NCBI GenBank assembly: GCA_029216955.1
Contig: JANAVB010033216.1
Span: 7,805,492 to 7,869,491 of the forward strand
Direction: 5' to 3'
From: Iris pallida
Taxonomy: Eukaryota; Streptophyta; Magnoliopsida; Asparagales; Iridaceae
Length of the DNA: 64,000 nt
Position 1 is the first letter of the stretch. Each line of letters starts with the position of its first letter. The position numbers and the translations under genes are program-made. The notes below the pieces were generated by a model. The model worked only from the letters and a program-made list of their open reading frames with translations, did not search any database and had not been told where the DNA came from. This document shows, in pieces, positions 10,706 to 21,056 of this stretch.

Positions 10706-10829
10706 GTAGTACAATGCAAGATACTCCCAATCGATAGTATATCTCAATTGTAGTACAATACAAGATACTCCCAATCGATAGTATATCTCAATTGTAGTAC
10801 AATGTAAGATACTCCCAATCGAGAATGGT
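10706..10829. repeat. 44-bp tandem repeat in the X LTR, 2.8 units
   Basis: Units start GTAGTACAATGCAAGATACT and contain CCCAATCGATAG. The same words occur in a different arrangement at 21630-21850 in the 5' LTR. Confidence 0.8.
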
Positions 10830-11762
10830 CAAGTCAGGTCAGGTCATACTCAGGACAAGTCTAAGTCGATCAATATCAGGTCAAGTAAATAAAATATGGC
10901 GTAGAACTGACAACTCTATTACGAGACACGATAAACACGAAGAAAACCAATAGACAAGCAAAAAAATAATAATATCCTATATGTGCACGTAAATCTAGAA
11001 ACAAGTAAAGCAGTCGATGACAAACCAATCACAATATGAGAAGCATGTAACCATGTGGAAAGAAATACAACAGAAAAGAAAACATGTAAATATTGTATAA
11101 GTTCGGCAAGGTATACTTGCCTGGTGTAGAATCGACCACGTCCAAATAAGCAACTCGTCAACCAATGAACCACAAAACTCCAACTCCTGCAAACGTCTCT
11201 GGATGCTGAAAAAGATATTACCAACGTGTTCAGATTAGTCTAATTAGCTAGGATAGCCTACCTATAAGTACAATTCTGGATACAGGGGCAAAACGGTAAT
11301 TTTGGGCCAAAATAATGTCCGTCGTTGAACTCGCTTTGCACCGAAAAGCGTGCCAGAGTCTTTGGTCTCTAAAGTCATCAAACTATATGCCTATGAGTCC
11401 GATTTAAAGAGACAAACCCAACCGTATGTTCAAAGTTGGATTTCAGCGGGCCGTGTACCAATTCGTCCATTGGATCTGGTCGCGGACCCGCCAAAATAGC
11501 GTTCCGGTCGACCTTCTCAAAATCGAACCAAAATTTGGATATAGGACTAGAAAAATGACATGGTCCTAATGGCACAAGTTTTGTCGCGATGTGACGAACG
11601 GACATAAGGTAATTAGAGTTTGTTTACAACTAACTACTTTTTACATCACAACTAAAGTGAAATACTAAGACCATGTGCCAGTAGCTATTCTTTATATATT
11701 TAGGTTGTGAGTGCCTTTAGTAATCACCATTATAGATAAAGTTAAGGAGAGGGAAAAGTGTT

Positions 11763-11763
<1 letters not shown>

Positions 11764-11845
<82 letters not shown>
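11764..11845. repeat. (TA)n microsatellite
   Basis: Uninterrupted TA dinucleotides, about 80 bp, inside the X 3' LTR. The homologous 5' LTR is cut by T2 close to this point. Confidence 0.95.
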
Positions 11846-11846
<1 letters not shown>

Positions 11847-12506
11847 TCCTTTATTGTGAGTAAAATAGTTACTGATCAACCGCCACATGTTACTCCTTTA
11901 ATTGTACTATTATATATGGGATACTAACAATCCATATTTAAATATTAGATTAGTTTAACTAACCTTATGATTCAAACAAGTTGGAAGGATATTAAGAGAG
12001 TCACATGACCTGGAAGACATGAATCATGATCATATGTGGTGTTTGCTCAAATTCTCCTTCTTGGAATAGGAGTTTGTGAACAGTACTAAGGAAAAAAAAT
12101 ATATGAAGATGCATGTGACATGGAAGCCTCGTTAATGGTGTATTGCTAATATCTACTTCCTATTTTCTTCTACTGTAAGAAGTGCATAGTTATTTATCTA
12201 TGGTTATTTCCTTTCTTATCCTACTAATTGACCTAGCAACCGGAAGGAGGGTTTGACTGTTACCTATGTGATGACTAACATCGGAGAGAAGTTGGAGGAC
12301 AAGGTATCGTCGTTGGCACGGATAGGCAGTAGGCGCCTCTAGTGCTGCTCGGTGCCGGGAACAGGTGAGCGGCTTCATAATGGCCTGCCTCGAGGTGCAT
12401 CATTTGGAAAGCCTCCACGGCCTTCCTCGCGTGCGGACAGAGACTCTGGGAGGGACAGCTCCGGCCAGAGCCGCGATCAGATTGCCACCGTGAATGGCAG
12501 AGGGGG
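11846..12506. other. X 3' LTR sequence left of the CACTA element, non-coding
   Basis: AT-rich, then moderately GC-rich near the CACTA junction. I see no gene. It joins 19579-20490 to complete the LTR. Confidence 0.6.
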
Positions 12507-12519
12507 CACTACAAAAATT

Positions 12520-12945
12520 TGTCAGATTAGCGACGGTTAAAAACGACGCTAACCTCGGTGAAAACGTCGCTAAATCAATTTAGCGACGTTTAGGCCGACG
12601 TTTCGGTAACGACGAAAAAAAAACGTGTCGCTAAACGAGAAAACGTCGCAAAATGTCGCTAGGGCGACGTTATTTGGCGACGTTATTAACGTCGCTAATT
12701 AGCGACATTATTTGCGACGTTTGTTGGTTGACGCTAATTAGCGACGTAAAAGACGACGTTATTGTGTTGTCGCCGTTTAGCGACACTGTTGCGACGTTTT
12801 GGCGACGACGAGCTGACATCAGATTATGGTGCCACGTATTGCTACGTCAGCATTTAGCGACGCGTTTAGCGACATTTATTAACGTCGCTAATATTTAGCG
12901 ACAAATGGTAACGTCGCTAAAAACGTCGCTAAGTTAAAAAATATT
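12520..12945. repeat. CACTA left subterminal repeats (TAGCGACGTT / AACGTCGCTA)
   Basis: More than 15 forward and reverse copies of the GCGACGTT / AACGTCGC core in about 420 bp. Known: subterminal repeats in En/Spm-type elements are bound by transposase proteins. A short cluster recurs at about 13765-13845. Confidence 0.85.
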
Positions 12946-12963
12946 AAAAAAATAGGTTCCAGA

Positions 12964-13332
12964 ATGCAAATGGTGCTGGAGTTGGAGTCTGAGCCAAAAT
13001 ACAGAATACAAAATATAAAATACAGAATCCAATCCCTGGGTTCGCCGACCCCCTCGGTGGAACACTCAACACCGGCACGCACAATACATTCCAGAATATA
13101 CAAAAAATATAAAGAAAAAATACTATCCGCAACGAACAATGTCAATATATAATATCTTCAACAAACCAAATCAGTATCCGCAAATGCGTACAAACTCAGT
13201 ATCCTCAACGAAAAAATTGAATATCCCCAAATACGTACAAAGTCAAAATACAAAATACTGAATCTAATCCCTGGGTTCGTCAAAAATACAAAACCAAAGA
13301 TTGACACACAGTACTAATTCATATGTGTTTTA
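12964..13332. repeat. CACTA internal module A, copy 1
   Basis: Starts ATGCAAATGGTGCTGGAG and contains GCCAAAATACAGAATAC, CAATCCCTGGGTTCGCCGA and GCACGCACAATACATTCC. A near-full second copy is at 14278-14545. Short versions occur at about 16085-16160 and 16555-16590. The open frames in it are short and not conserved between copies, so I read it as non-coding. Confidence 0.75.
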
Positions 13333-13845
13333 AGTGTGAGAACGGATGGCTCAGAACACAATCTAAAATTCATTCTAGCATACATTATTATGAATCATCT
13401 ATGTTCTGTACATATGGTGTAGTATACGTTCTTATTGAATCTAGTATCTAGTATATGAAGAATATAACAGAATCAAGATGAACTCACATAATATAATACT
13501 AAAATATCATCTACTACTATATAAGATATAGTGATAGGTTGTCGTATCATTATTGCCGAGGGATGAGGGTCGGAGGATAGTCAACTTTATCTACGGCTAC
13601 ATAGTTTCTGCCTCGCCAGTCGAATGGCTGCAGGGACTATGTCCTGATCACCATGTCGTAACATAGTTTCTGCCTCGCCAGTCGAATGACTGCAGGGACT
13701 ATATGTCCCGATCACCATGTTACCAATTAACCAACCAACAAAACTACTTGTTACAAATATCGGCACTATATGTCGCGAAACGTCGCTATGACGTTGCTAA
13801 TAGCGACTAATTTAGCGACGTTAGTATGAACGTCACTAAATTCTA

Positions 13846-13947
13846 GTTATATTCCTCCAACAATTCATTTCCCTCCATTTTACTCTCTCACTCTCTCTCT
13901 CCTTCCCCCCTCCGGCGCTCTCACTCTCCGGCGCTATCACAGTACTT
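13846..13947. repeat. CT-rich module, inverted copy of 19255-19345
   Basis: ATTCATTTCCCTCCATTTTAC, then CT repeats and two CCGGCGCTCTCAC-type words. Its reverse complement lies at 19250-19330 next to the right subterminal repeats, and here it is likewise next to subterminal-type repeats (13765-13845). It looks like an internal copy of an element end. Confidence 0.65.
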
Positions 13948-14999
13948 AAGTGTGAGAACGGATGGCTCAGTACACAAACCAAAATTCATTCTAGCATACA
14001 CTAATGTGGATCATTATGTTCTGTACATATGGTATAGTATATGTTCTTATCGTATCTAGTATCTGAAGAATGTAACAGAATCAAGATGAACTCACATAAT
14101 GTAATACTAAGACATCATCTACTACTATATAAGATATTGTGATAGGTTATCGTATCATCGTTGCCGAGGGATGAGGGTCGGAGGACAGTCAACTTTATCT
14201 ACGGCTACATAGTTTCTGCCTTACCAGTCGAATGGCTGCAGGGACTATGTCCTGATCACCATGTCGTACCGTAGATTAATGCAAATAGAGCTGGAGCTTG
14301 AGCCAAAATACAGAATACAAAATACAAAATCCAATCCCTGGGTTCGCCGACCCCCCTGGTGGAACACTCAACACCGGCACGCACAATACATTCCAGAATA
14401 TACAAAAAATAAAAAAAATATTATCCACAACGAACACTGTCAATATATAATATCCTCAACAAACCAAATCAATATCCGCAAATACGTACAAACTCAGTGT
14501 CCTCAACGAAAAAACTGAATATCTCCAAATACGTATAAAGTCAAAAATATACTACAGTCCAAAAATGCAAAAACGAAACTACTGATCGCCTGGAGCTGGA
14601 CACGGTGCTGGAGCCGGAGCTGGAGGAGCGCCACCAGATGACGCACAAATACTGTTCGAGTGAGCCAAAGGCATGCAGCCACTTCCCTCCCTCCATTCCC
14701 CCTCTCCCTCTCTCATGCTATCAACGAAACAACTTTTCCAGTGTTGCTCCCTCTAATGATGATGAACGCAAAAAATCAAAGACCCCCTCTCCTTTCTCAC
14801 TCTTCACAGTTCTCACAACAGGAAGGATCAGTGTTTTCTAGTTCTCTTCTATCCATCCATTCCTCCGTTCTGATCAAGCCTCCACATATGATATCCAGCT
14901 CAAGTGTAGAGGCGAGAGAGAAGAAGTGGACAGGAAGAGGAGGGGGAAGCAGCGCAACCGACGGCATGACCTGGAGGAAGTACAGAAGCTTTCTTCAAC

Positions 15000-15182
15000 A
15001 TCCGTAGGAGAACTATAAGGATATATTTTTTTCACAACATGTCACCTTGTCAAAGACCCTTAATGTGACAACCATGTTACCACGGTGTCGGAAGACTAAC
15101 ATGTCATAATTTTCTAAGCCGTGTGTTTTGACATAATCCTTCCAACTCTTTCCTCCTATGTAGTAATCTTGCATTTCTTTAT
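15000..15182 (-). pseudogene. B3 DNA-binding domain fragment, left arm copy
   Basis: Mirror copy of the right-arm fragment on the opposite strand, open for about 50 residues including MLVFRHRGNM and VFDKVTCCEK. Differences from the other arm include E/K and V/I changes, so the arms have diverged since duplication. Confidence 0.55.
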
Positions 15183-15186
15183 GAAG

Positions 15187-15485
15187 TGCAAGATTACTAC
15201 ATAGAAGGAAAGAGTTGGGAGGATTATGTCAAAGCACACGGCTTAGAAAATTATGACATGTTAGTCTTCGGACACCGCGGTAACATGATATTCACATTAA
15301 GGATCTTTGACAAGGTGACATGTTGTGAAAAGATATATCCTTATAGTTCTCCTACGGATGTTGGAGAAAACCTATGTACTTTCTCCAGGTCTTGTCGTCG
15401 GCTGTGCTGCTTCCCCCTCATCTTCCAGCCCACTTCTTCTCCCTCGCATCTACACTTGAGCTGGATATCATATACGGAGGCTTGA
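15187..15485 (+). pseudogene. B3 DNA-binding domain fragment, right arm copy
   Basis: Plus-strand reading gives GKSWEDYVKAHGLENYDMLVF, then a short loop and FTLRIFDKVTCCEK. This matches the second half of a plant B3 domain of the REM/VRN1-like kind, where the pattern is W(K/E)xFVKxHxL...GDxLVF...F.V.IFD...CEK. There is no first half of the domain, no ATG at the arm start and no second domain, so it is a fragment. In an intact protein this part packs against DNA. The left-arm copy, on the minus strand (15173 to about 15000), reads SWKDYVKTHGLENYDMLVFR and fits the family slightly better. Probably captured from a host gene by the CACTA element. Confidence 0.6.
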
Positions 15486-16590
15486 TCAGAATGAAGGAAT
15501 GGATGGATGGAAGAGAACTAGAAAATACTGATCCTTCCTGTTGTGAGAACTGTGAAGAGTGAGAAAGGAGAGGGGGGTCTTTGATTTTTGCGTTCATCAT
15601 CATTAGAGGGAGAAACACTAGAAAAGTTGTGACGTTGATAGCATGAGAGAGGGAGAGGGGGAATGGAGGGAGGGAAGTGGTTGCATGCCTTTGGCCCACT
15701 CGAGTGGTATTTGTGCGTCAGATAAAATACAGAAAATTCGATTTTTCTCCAAGTGTGAGAACGGATGGCTCAGAACACAACCCAAAATTCATTCTAGCAT
15801 ACATTAGTGTGAATCATCTATGTTCTGTACATATGGTGTAGTATACGTTCTTATTGAATCTAGTATCTAGTATCTGAAGAATGTAACAGAATCAAGATAA
15901 ACTCACATAATGTAATACTAAAACATCATCTACTACTATATAAGATATAGTGATAGGTTGTCGTATCATCATTGCCGAGGGATGAGGGTCGAAGGACAGT
16001 CAACTTTATCTACGGCTACATAGTTTGTGCCTCGCCAGTCGAATGCCTGCAGGGACTGTCCTGATCACTATGTCGTACCGTAGATTTATGCAAATGGAGC
16101 TGGAGCTGGAGCCAAAATACAGAATCCAAAATACAAAATACAGAATCCAATCCCTGGGTTTGCCGAAAATACAAAAACAAAGATTGATACACAGTTCTAA
16201 TTCATATGTATTTTAAGTGTGAGAACGGATAGCTCAGAACACAACCCAAAATTCTTTCTAGTATACATTAGTGTGAATCATCTATGTTCTTTACATATGG
16301 TGTAGTATACGTTCTTATCGAATCTAGTATCTAGTATCTAAAGAATGTAACAGAATCAAGATGAACTCACATAATGTAAAACTAAAACATCATCTACTAC
16401 TATATAAGATATAGTAATAGGTTGTCGTATCATCATTGCCGAGGGATGAGGATCGAAGGACAGTCAACTTTATCTACGGCTACATAGTTTCTGCCGTGCC
16501 AGTCGAATGGCTGCAGGGACTATGTCCTGATCACCATGTCGTACCGTAGATTAATACAAATGGAGCTGGAGCCAAAATACAGAATAAATA

Positions 16591-16835
16591 AGAGAACTAT
16601 CAGAGAATCACATAAAACTAACTAGAACTGAAATACAGTAATTGACAAATAAATGAGAGAACTATCAGATGTGATACTTGTGATTACGATATCGATATAC
16701 ATAGGAATGGTCTGGTACTCAGAGTATCGGTATCAGACCATTCTGTATTGCGAGGGGGAACAACACAATAGCGTTAATAGCGAGATAGATAGAGAGAGAG
16801 ACACAACTAAGTAGCACTTGAACTTTAACTAGGTA
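16591..16835. other. CACTA interior, non-coding
   Basis: Includes a short duplicated GAGAACTATCAGA word, a GA-rich stretch near 16788-16802 and no gene that I recognise. Confidence 0.5.
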
Positions 16836-17493
16836 GCACTCGACAACGAACCGGAGAGGATACTCTGAGAGATTCATCTGAGTAGGACGTATACTCTGAG
16901 AGATCACCTTTACAAGAATGATATCAGTAGTGGGATTGAGTGTTGGAGGAGATATTATCAGAGTATACGTCCTACTCAGATGGGTCGCTTACCGTTACTA
17001 TTTTTTTCTGACAGCATGGTAGATGTGCTCCGTCAACAGATTCTTGCTCAGAGCCAAAACTTTACCCCGGAGCTCAAGTGGACATCCTTCGTGTAGAGCT
17101 CGAGCGAGAGGTTCCTGACAGCATGGTGGTCTCCTTTGTCAAAGGATTCTTACTCGTCCCACAATTGGTTGTGGGACGAGCAAGAATCCTTTGACAAAGG
17201 AGACCACCATAATGTTAGGAACCTCTCGCTCGAGCTCTACACGAAGGATGTCCACTTGAGCTCCGGGTTAAAGTTTTGGCTCAGTGCAAGAATCTGCTGA
17301 CGGAGCACATCTACTATGCTGTTAGAAAAAAATTGTAACGGTGAGAGACCCATCTGAGTAGGACGTATCTCTGATAATATCTCCTCCAACACTCAATCCT
17401 ACTACTGATATCATTCTTGTAGAGGTGATCTCTCAGAGTATACGTCCTACTTAGATGGATCTCTCAGAGTATCCTCTCTGGTTGGTTGTCGAG
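16836..17493. repeat. Long inverted repeat (hairpin 2), arms about 325 bp
   Basis: Left arm 16836-17164 and right arm 17169-17493, with a 4-base loop (TTGG) flanked by CCCACAA/TTGTGGG. Arms look more than 90 percent identical. Both contain TCTCAGAGTATACGTCC words and a segment that reads, on one strand, like a short peptide with GDHHNVRNLSLELYTKDVHL. I do not recognise a family, so the source sequence is unknown. Like hairpin 1 it has almost no spacer. Confidence 0.85.
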
Positions 17494-17589
17494 TGGCTGC
17501 AGGGACTATGTCCTGATCACCATGTCGTACCATAGTTTCTGCCTCGCCAGTCGAATGGCTGCAGGGACTATGTCCGGATCACCATGTCG

Positions 17590-18063
17590 TAGTCCAATAC
17601 AATCCAGAGATTGACACAGTACTAATTCATATATGTAGTTCAATACAGATAGTCTAATACAAAAACAACCCAATACAAATAGTCCAATACAAATAAGTAC
17701 TAATAGCTAATGAGAACCACGCAGCTCACGCAAACGCTCAGTGATACGATCATACAACTACCTCGAATAAGTGGGATCGACGGCGACAGAAGAGATGTTG
17801 TCCCTTGCAAGTGCTGCATGAATAGAACTCCTGGTCTCACTAGCTACCGGTGCCACTTTTTCCTTAACAGTAGGAGGATCTACCTCAGTATTCACTGTTT
17901 CCCTCAAACGACGTACCGCTCCTCGGGTCATGGGTGCCATCTGGTAAGATCGATATTCATAAATAATGTAATTGTAACATAAGTAAGCTAACTAAAGGAA
18001 GCATCATGTAATTTGAGTACATTTTCGAAAGCAGATAAAGTACAGAAAATTCAATTTTTTGCC
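17590..18063. other. CACTA interior, short weak ORF only
   Basis: An open frame of about 90 residues on the plus strand (17710-17982) and a 60-residue frame opposite (17758-17940, ending upstream in MAPMTRGAVRRLRETVNTEV) match no family I know. CAATACAAATAG-type words repeat at 17640-17700. Confidence 0.3.
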
Positions 18064-18589
18064 AAGTGTGAGAACGGATGGCTCAGAACACAACCCAAAA
18101 TTCATTCTAGCATACATTAGTGTGAATCATCTATGTTCTGTACATATGGTGTAGTATATGTTCTTATCGTATCTAGTATCTGAAGAATGTAACAGAATCA
18201 AGATGAACTCACATAATGTAATACTAAGACATCATCTACTACTATATAAGATATAGTGATAGGTTGTCATATCATCATTACCGAGGGATGATGGTCGGAG
18301 GGCAGTCAAATTTATCTACGGCTACATAGTTTCTGTCTCGCCAGTCGAATGGCTGTAGGGACTATGTCCAGATTACCATATCGTACCATAGTTTCTGTCT
18401 CGCCAGTCGAATGGCTGCAAGGACTATATGTCCCGATCACCATGTTACCAATTAACCAACTAACAAAACTACTTATTACAAATATCGGCACTATCGGTGC
18501 GTTGGAATCGGAAGTATCACATTTTTCGGTGTCAGAAAACAAATAATTGTTACTAAATTATCATATTTTTTGGCACTATCGGTGCCCCT

Positions 18590-19191
18590 AACCAAGTCCC
18601 CCTACACCACCCCTAACCCGAACCCTAACCCTCCACTCCCCCTTGCTCCCATCCCCCAACCGCCCCCTGCTCCCCTCCCCCAGCCGCCCATACATACCCA
18701 CCCCTAACCCGAACCCTACCCTAGCTCCCCTACCCAGCCGCCCTTGTCCCACCTACCCCACCCCCCCAGCCACCCCCCACTCACCCCCGAACCACCTGTA
18801 TCCCCCCTGTCCCTTCCTCCGAGCCACGCGCGGCCCCCAACCCCTAACAACCAAATCAGACGGAGAGAGAGAGAGAGAGACAGAGAGAGAGAGAGGGGGA
18901 GGGGAAGAGTATCATGTACCGGAGAGAAAGGAGAGTCGTCGGAGAGAGTGAGAGTCGCCGGAGAGAGTGAGAGCGCCGGAGGGGGGAAGGAGAGAGAGTG
19001 AGAGAGTAAAATGGAAGGAAATGGACCCTAACCCGAACACTAACCCTAGCTCCCCTCCCCAGTCGCCCTCGTCCCCCCTGCCCCACCCCCCACCCCAGCC
19101 ACCCCCTACTGACACCCCAACCACCCGTATCCTCCCTCACATCCCCCCGAGCCACCCGCAACCCCTAAACCACCAACAACCAAAACAGACG

Positions 19192-19222
<31 letters not shown>

Positions 19223-19330
19223 AGAGAGTCACGTACCGAAGAGGAAGGAGAGTCGCCGGAGAGAGTGAGAGCGCCGGAGGGGGGAGGAGAGAGAGTGAGA
19301 GAGGAAAATGGGAGGAAATGAATCGGTGGG
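18590..19330. repeat. C-rich/GA-rich low-complexity module, tandemly duplicated
   Basis: Two successive copies of: CCCTAACCCGAACCCTA-type C-rich sequence, CCACC-rich sequence, ACGGAGAGAGAGAGAG, then GTACCG and CCGGAGAGAGTGAGAGCGCCGG. Copy 1 is about 18600-19010 and copy 2 about 19020-19320. The purine/pyrimidine bias yields Pro-rich and Arg/Glu-rich open frames on both strands, which I do not accept as genes. Confidence 0.75.
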
Positions 19331-19339
19331 GGATATAAT

Positions 19340-19565
19340 TAGAATTTAGCGACGTTATCACTACCGTCGCTAAGTTAGTCGCTATTAGCGACGTCCGAGC
19401 GAAGTTTCGCGACGACTGGATCATGTGATTAATATATGTCGTTGTTACGTCGCTTAGGTCGTTGCTATTAGCGACTATTAGTGACGTTTTGTCTAAACGT
19501 CGCTAATGTACACAATTTAGCAACGTTAATCGAACGTTGCTAAATATTTGTCGCCAATTGAGCAG
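19340..19565. repeat. CACTA right subterminal repeats
   Basis: About ten copies of the GCGACGTT / AACGTCGC core in both orientations. Mirrors the left subterminal block. Confidence 0.8.
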
Positions 19566-20490
19566 ATTTTAGTAATAGGGGTGGCAAACCCAAACTCAGG
19601 CCTCAACAAAGGGTCTGTCGAAGTCGGTAATGGTGTAGCCTGGACATAGACCTCCATCGACGAGCTCGAAAAGTCGGACGCACAGGTGCAATGATGTGCA
19701 TTCTGCTTGAATGACGAGATAGACATGGAGACGACATGTTGGTTCGATCGCTCGATAATGGGATGAAGAGCCGAAAGTCCGTTAAAGGTCGTAGACGGCC
19801 GTGTGGGGCTGTACGAGTACGGCCTGTTGGCACAGGGGGCGTCGATGCCATGGATGCACCCAGGCCCCATGGTCTGCTGTGCGGTGCAGTTCGATGCATG
19901 GATGACCTAGTTCAACCAGTGGTGGCAAGCTTGAGGAGTTCTAACGTACGCGTCGTCTGGTCTCAGCGAGGTAGGTTAAGTCGATGTTGTTGGCCTGATA
20001 CGAGCGTGCATCACTGGCCTGGTGACTTGGCTCGTGTAGTGGTGGTGGTGGGAGTAAAGATGGAGTAGGAGGAGAACTAAGGAAAGAAGAAGGAGTTGAA
20101 GAAGATGGGGGTGAAAAAGAACCGTACGGCTAAGGTTTTTTATGTAGAAACAACTATTTCCCTGTAGCTTTTATAAGGAAAGAAGAATAAATAGGCTTAG
20201 GATTTAGTTAGCAGGCCAGGTTAGTTGAGGGTATTTAAGGGAAGGGAAAGAAAAATATTCTTTATAGGTCTTGGGATGGGTTTGAGTATTAATGGACAAG
20301 ATAATGGGAATTATTTATGGGCCAACCTTTGAATTAGGAAGATAATTATGCTTTGACTTTTAGAAAATAGTTTTAAGGGAATAGGCCGAAAGGGTATAAA
20401 GTTTAGTTATGCTTTAGAAGTTCAAATCATAAATTCCCATTAAAATAAAAAACAAAAACAAATTTTAAAATACCTGGAAGAGGAGTTACA

Positions 20491-21056
20491 AATCTACCCA
20501 CCTTAAAAATAAATTCATCCTCGAATTTAAGAAAAAGTCCAACATTGATGGTAGAAGACGAGGTCCCACTAGCTATCAATTATCCTCATAGTCATTTCGT
20601 AACTACAAATACTTGAGGACTTCTACCCACCTTTGGTCACACTACTCCCTTTAAACAACTGATGTCATAACATTTTATAACCTTGCACACTAGTTACAAA
20701 AATTACTACCAATAGATATCTATGGCATATGGCATCTCTAATCCCCTCCTATCTATCAAGCAACCAAAGTACAATAATTAAACTAACTTACACTATAACT
20801 TAAGAATTTTTGATAAATTCTAGACAATACGATCATTCGTCACCCCGAAATAGGAAGAGACGAGAATCAATGGTACTAAAAGGCAATAAAGAATACAAAT
20901 ACGATGTTTCAAGGACGGTAGAAAAATTTCTAAGAAAATTTTCAAGGCAGTGTGGATTGAGATTCCTAAGGATTTAATCATATTCGCAGGCTCGTATCAG
21001 TACAGTTACGTAACCGATACGATATGCTCTGACCTGCATAGGCCACCAAAAAAACT
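20491..21056 (-). mobile_element. X internal region, only 566 bp
   Basis: Bounded by the two LTRs. Next to the 3' LTR on the minus strand is ATTTTTAAGGTGGGTAGATT (20510-20491), a polypurine tract preceded by TTCGAGGATGAA. The same arrangement precedes the Z and Y 3' LTRs. Next to the 5' LTR the minus strand reads GGTGGCCTATGCAGGTCAG, matching the leader next to the Y and Z 5' LTRs. No gag or pol is present. X is therefore a coding-free or internally deleted derivative. Confidence 0.7.

Larger units (their letters stand above)
14640..15722. repeat. Long inverted repeat (hairpin 1) made from a B3-domain fragment
   Basis: Left arm about 14640-15173 and right arm about 15187-15722, separated by about 13 bases. 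The arms are roughly 90 percent or more identical by eye over more than 530 bp. A single transcript would fold back into a near-continuous duplex. The inner 190 bp of each arm encodes a B3-like peptide; the outer parts are TC/GA-rich, like a gene leader. Known: transcribed long inverted repeats can be cut into small RNAs by Dicer-like enzymes. That this one is transcribed is inference. Confidence 0.85.
13333..18397. repeat. CACTA internal module B: five dispersed copies of about 330 bp
   Basis: Each copy starts GTGTGAGAACGGATGGCTCAG and passes through ATGTTCTGTACATATGGTGTAG and GCCGAGGGATGAGGGTCGG. It ends in CAGTCGAATGGCTGCAGGG and CTGATCACCATGTCGTA. Copies lie at about 13333-13670, 13948-14273, 15752-16075, 16215-16546 and 18064-18397, all in the same orientation. 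The ATGGCTGCAGGGACTATGTCC tail is repeated alone at 13680-13720, 17487-17590 and 18400-18450. No protein is conserved across copies. Confidence 0.85.
12507..19578. mobile_element. Non-autonomous CACTA (En/Spm-like) transposon, 7.1 kb
   Basis: Left end CACTACAAAAATTTGTC. Right end CAGATTTTAGTAATAG, a decayed inverted copy. Both are flanked by GGG, fitting the 3-bp duplication of CACTA elements. Both ends carry many subterminal copies of a TAGCGACGTT motif in both orientations (12525-12945 and 19340-19560), the usual layout of transposase-binding subterminal repeats. No transposase ORF is present. The interior consists of repeated modules, two long inverted repeats and a B3-domain fragment. It interrupts the X 3' LTR. 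Confidence 0.8.
10118..20490 (-). mobile_element. X: 3' LTR of a minus-strand Ty3/gypsy-type element, split by a CACTA transposon
   Basis: Begins TGTCACGACCC at 10118, after the candidate duplication GCCCG (10113-10117), and ends GGAGTTACA at 20490. A polypurine tract on the minus strand follows immediately. Sequence 10118 to about 11762 matches 21057 to about 22790 (the other LTR) along its length, with many substitutions, so X is an old insertion. Without the CACTA element the LTR is about 3.3 kb. Non-coding. Confidence 0.75.

Noticed and set aside
17710..17982. Small gene inside the CACTA element (90 residues plus strand, 60 residues minus strand)
   Set aside because: Neither frame matches a family, both overlap, and no promoter or conservation can be shown.
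18600..18760. Interstitial telomere
   Set aside because: CCCTAACC-type words occur, but not as a regular CCCTAAA array. The block is general C-rich low-complexity sequence, duplicated inside the CACTA element.
12507..19578. Mutator-like or helitron assignment for this element
   Set aside because: CACTA termini, a 3-bp GGG duplication and dense subterminal repeats fit CACTA. There is no 9-bp duplication and no helitron-type CTRR end.
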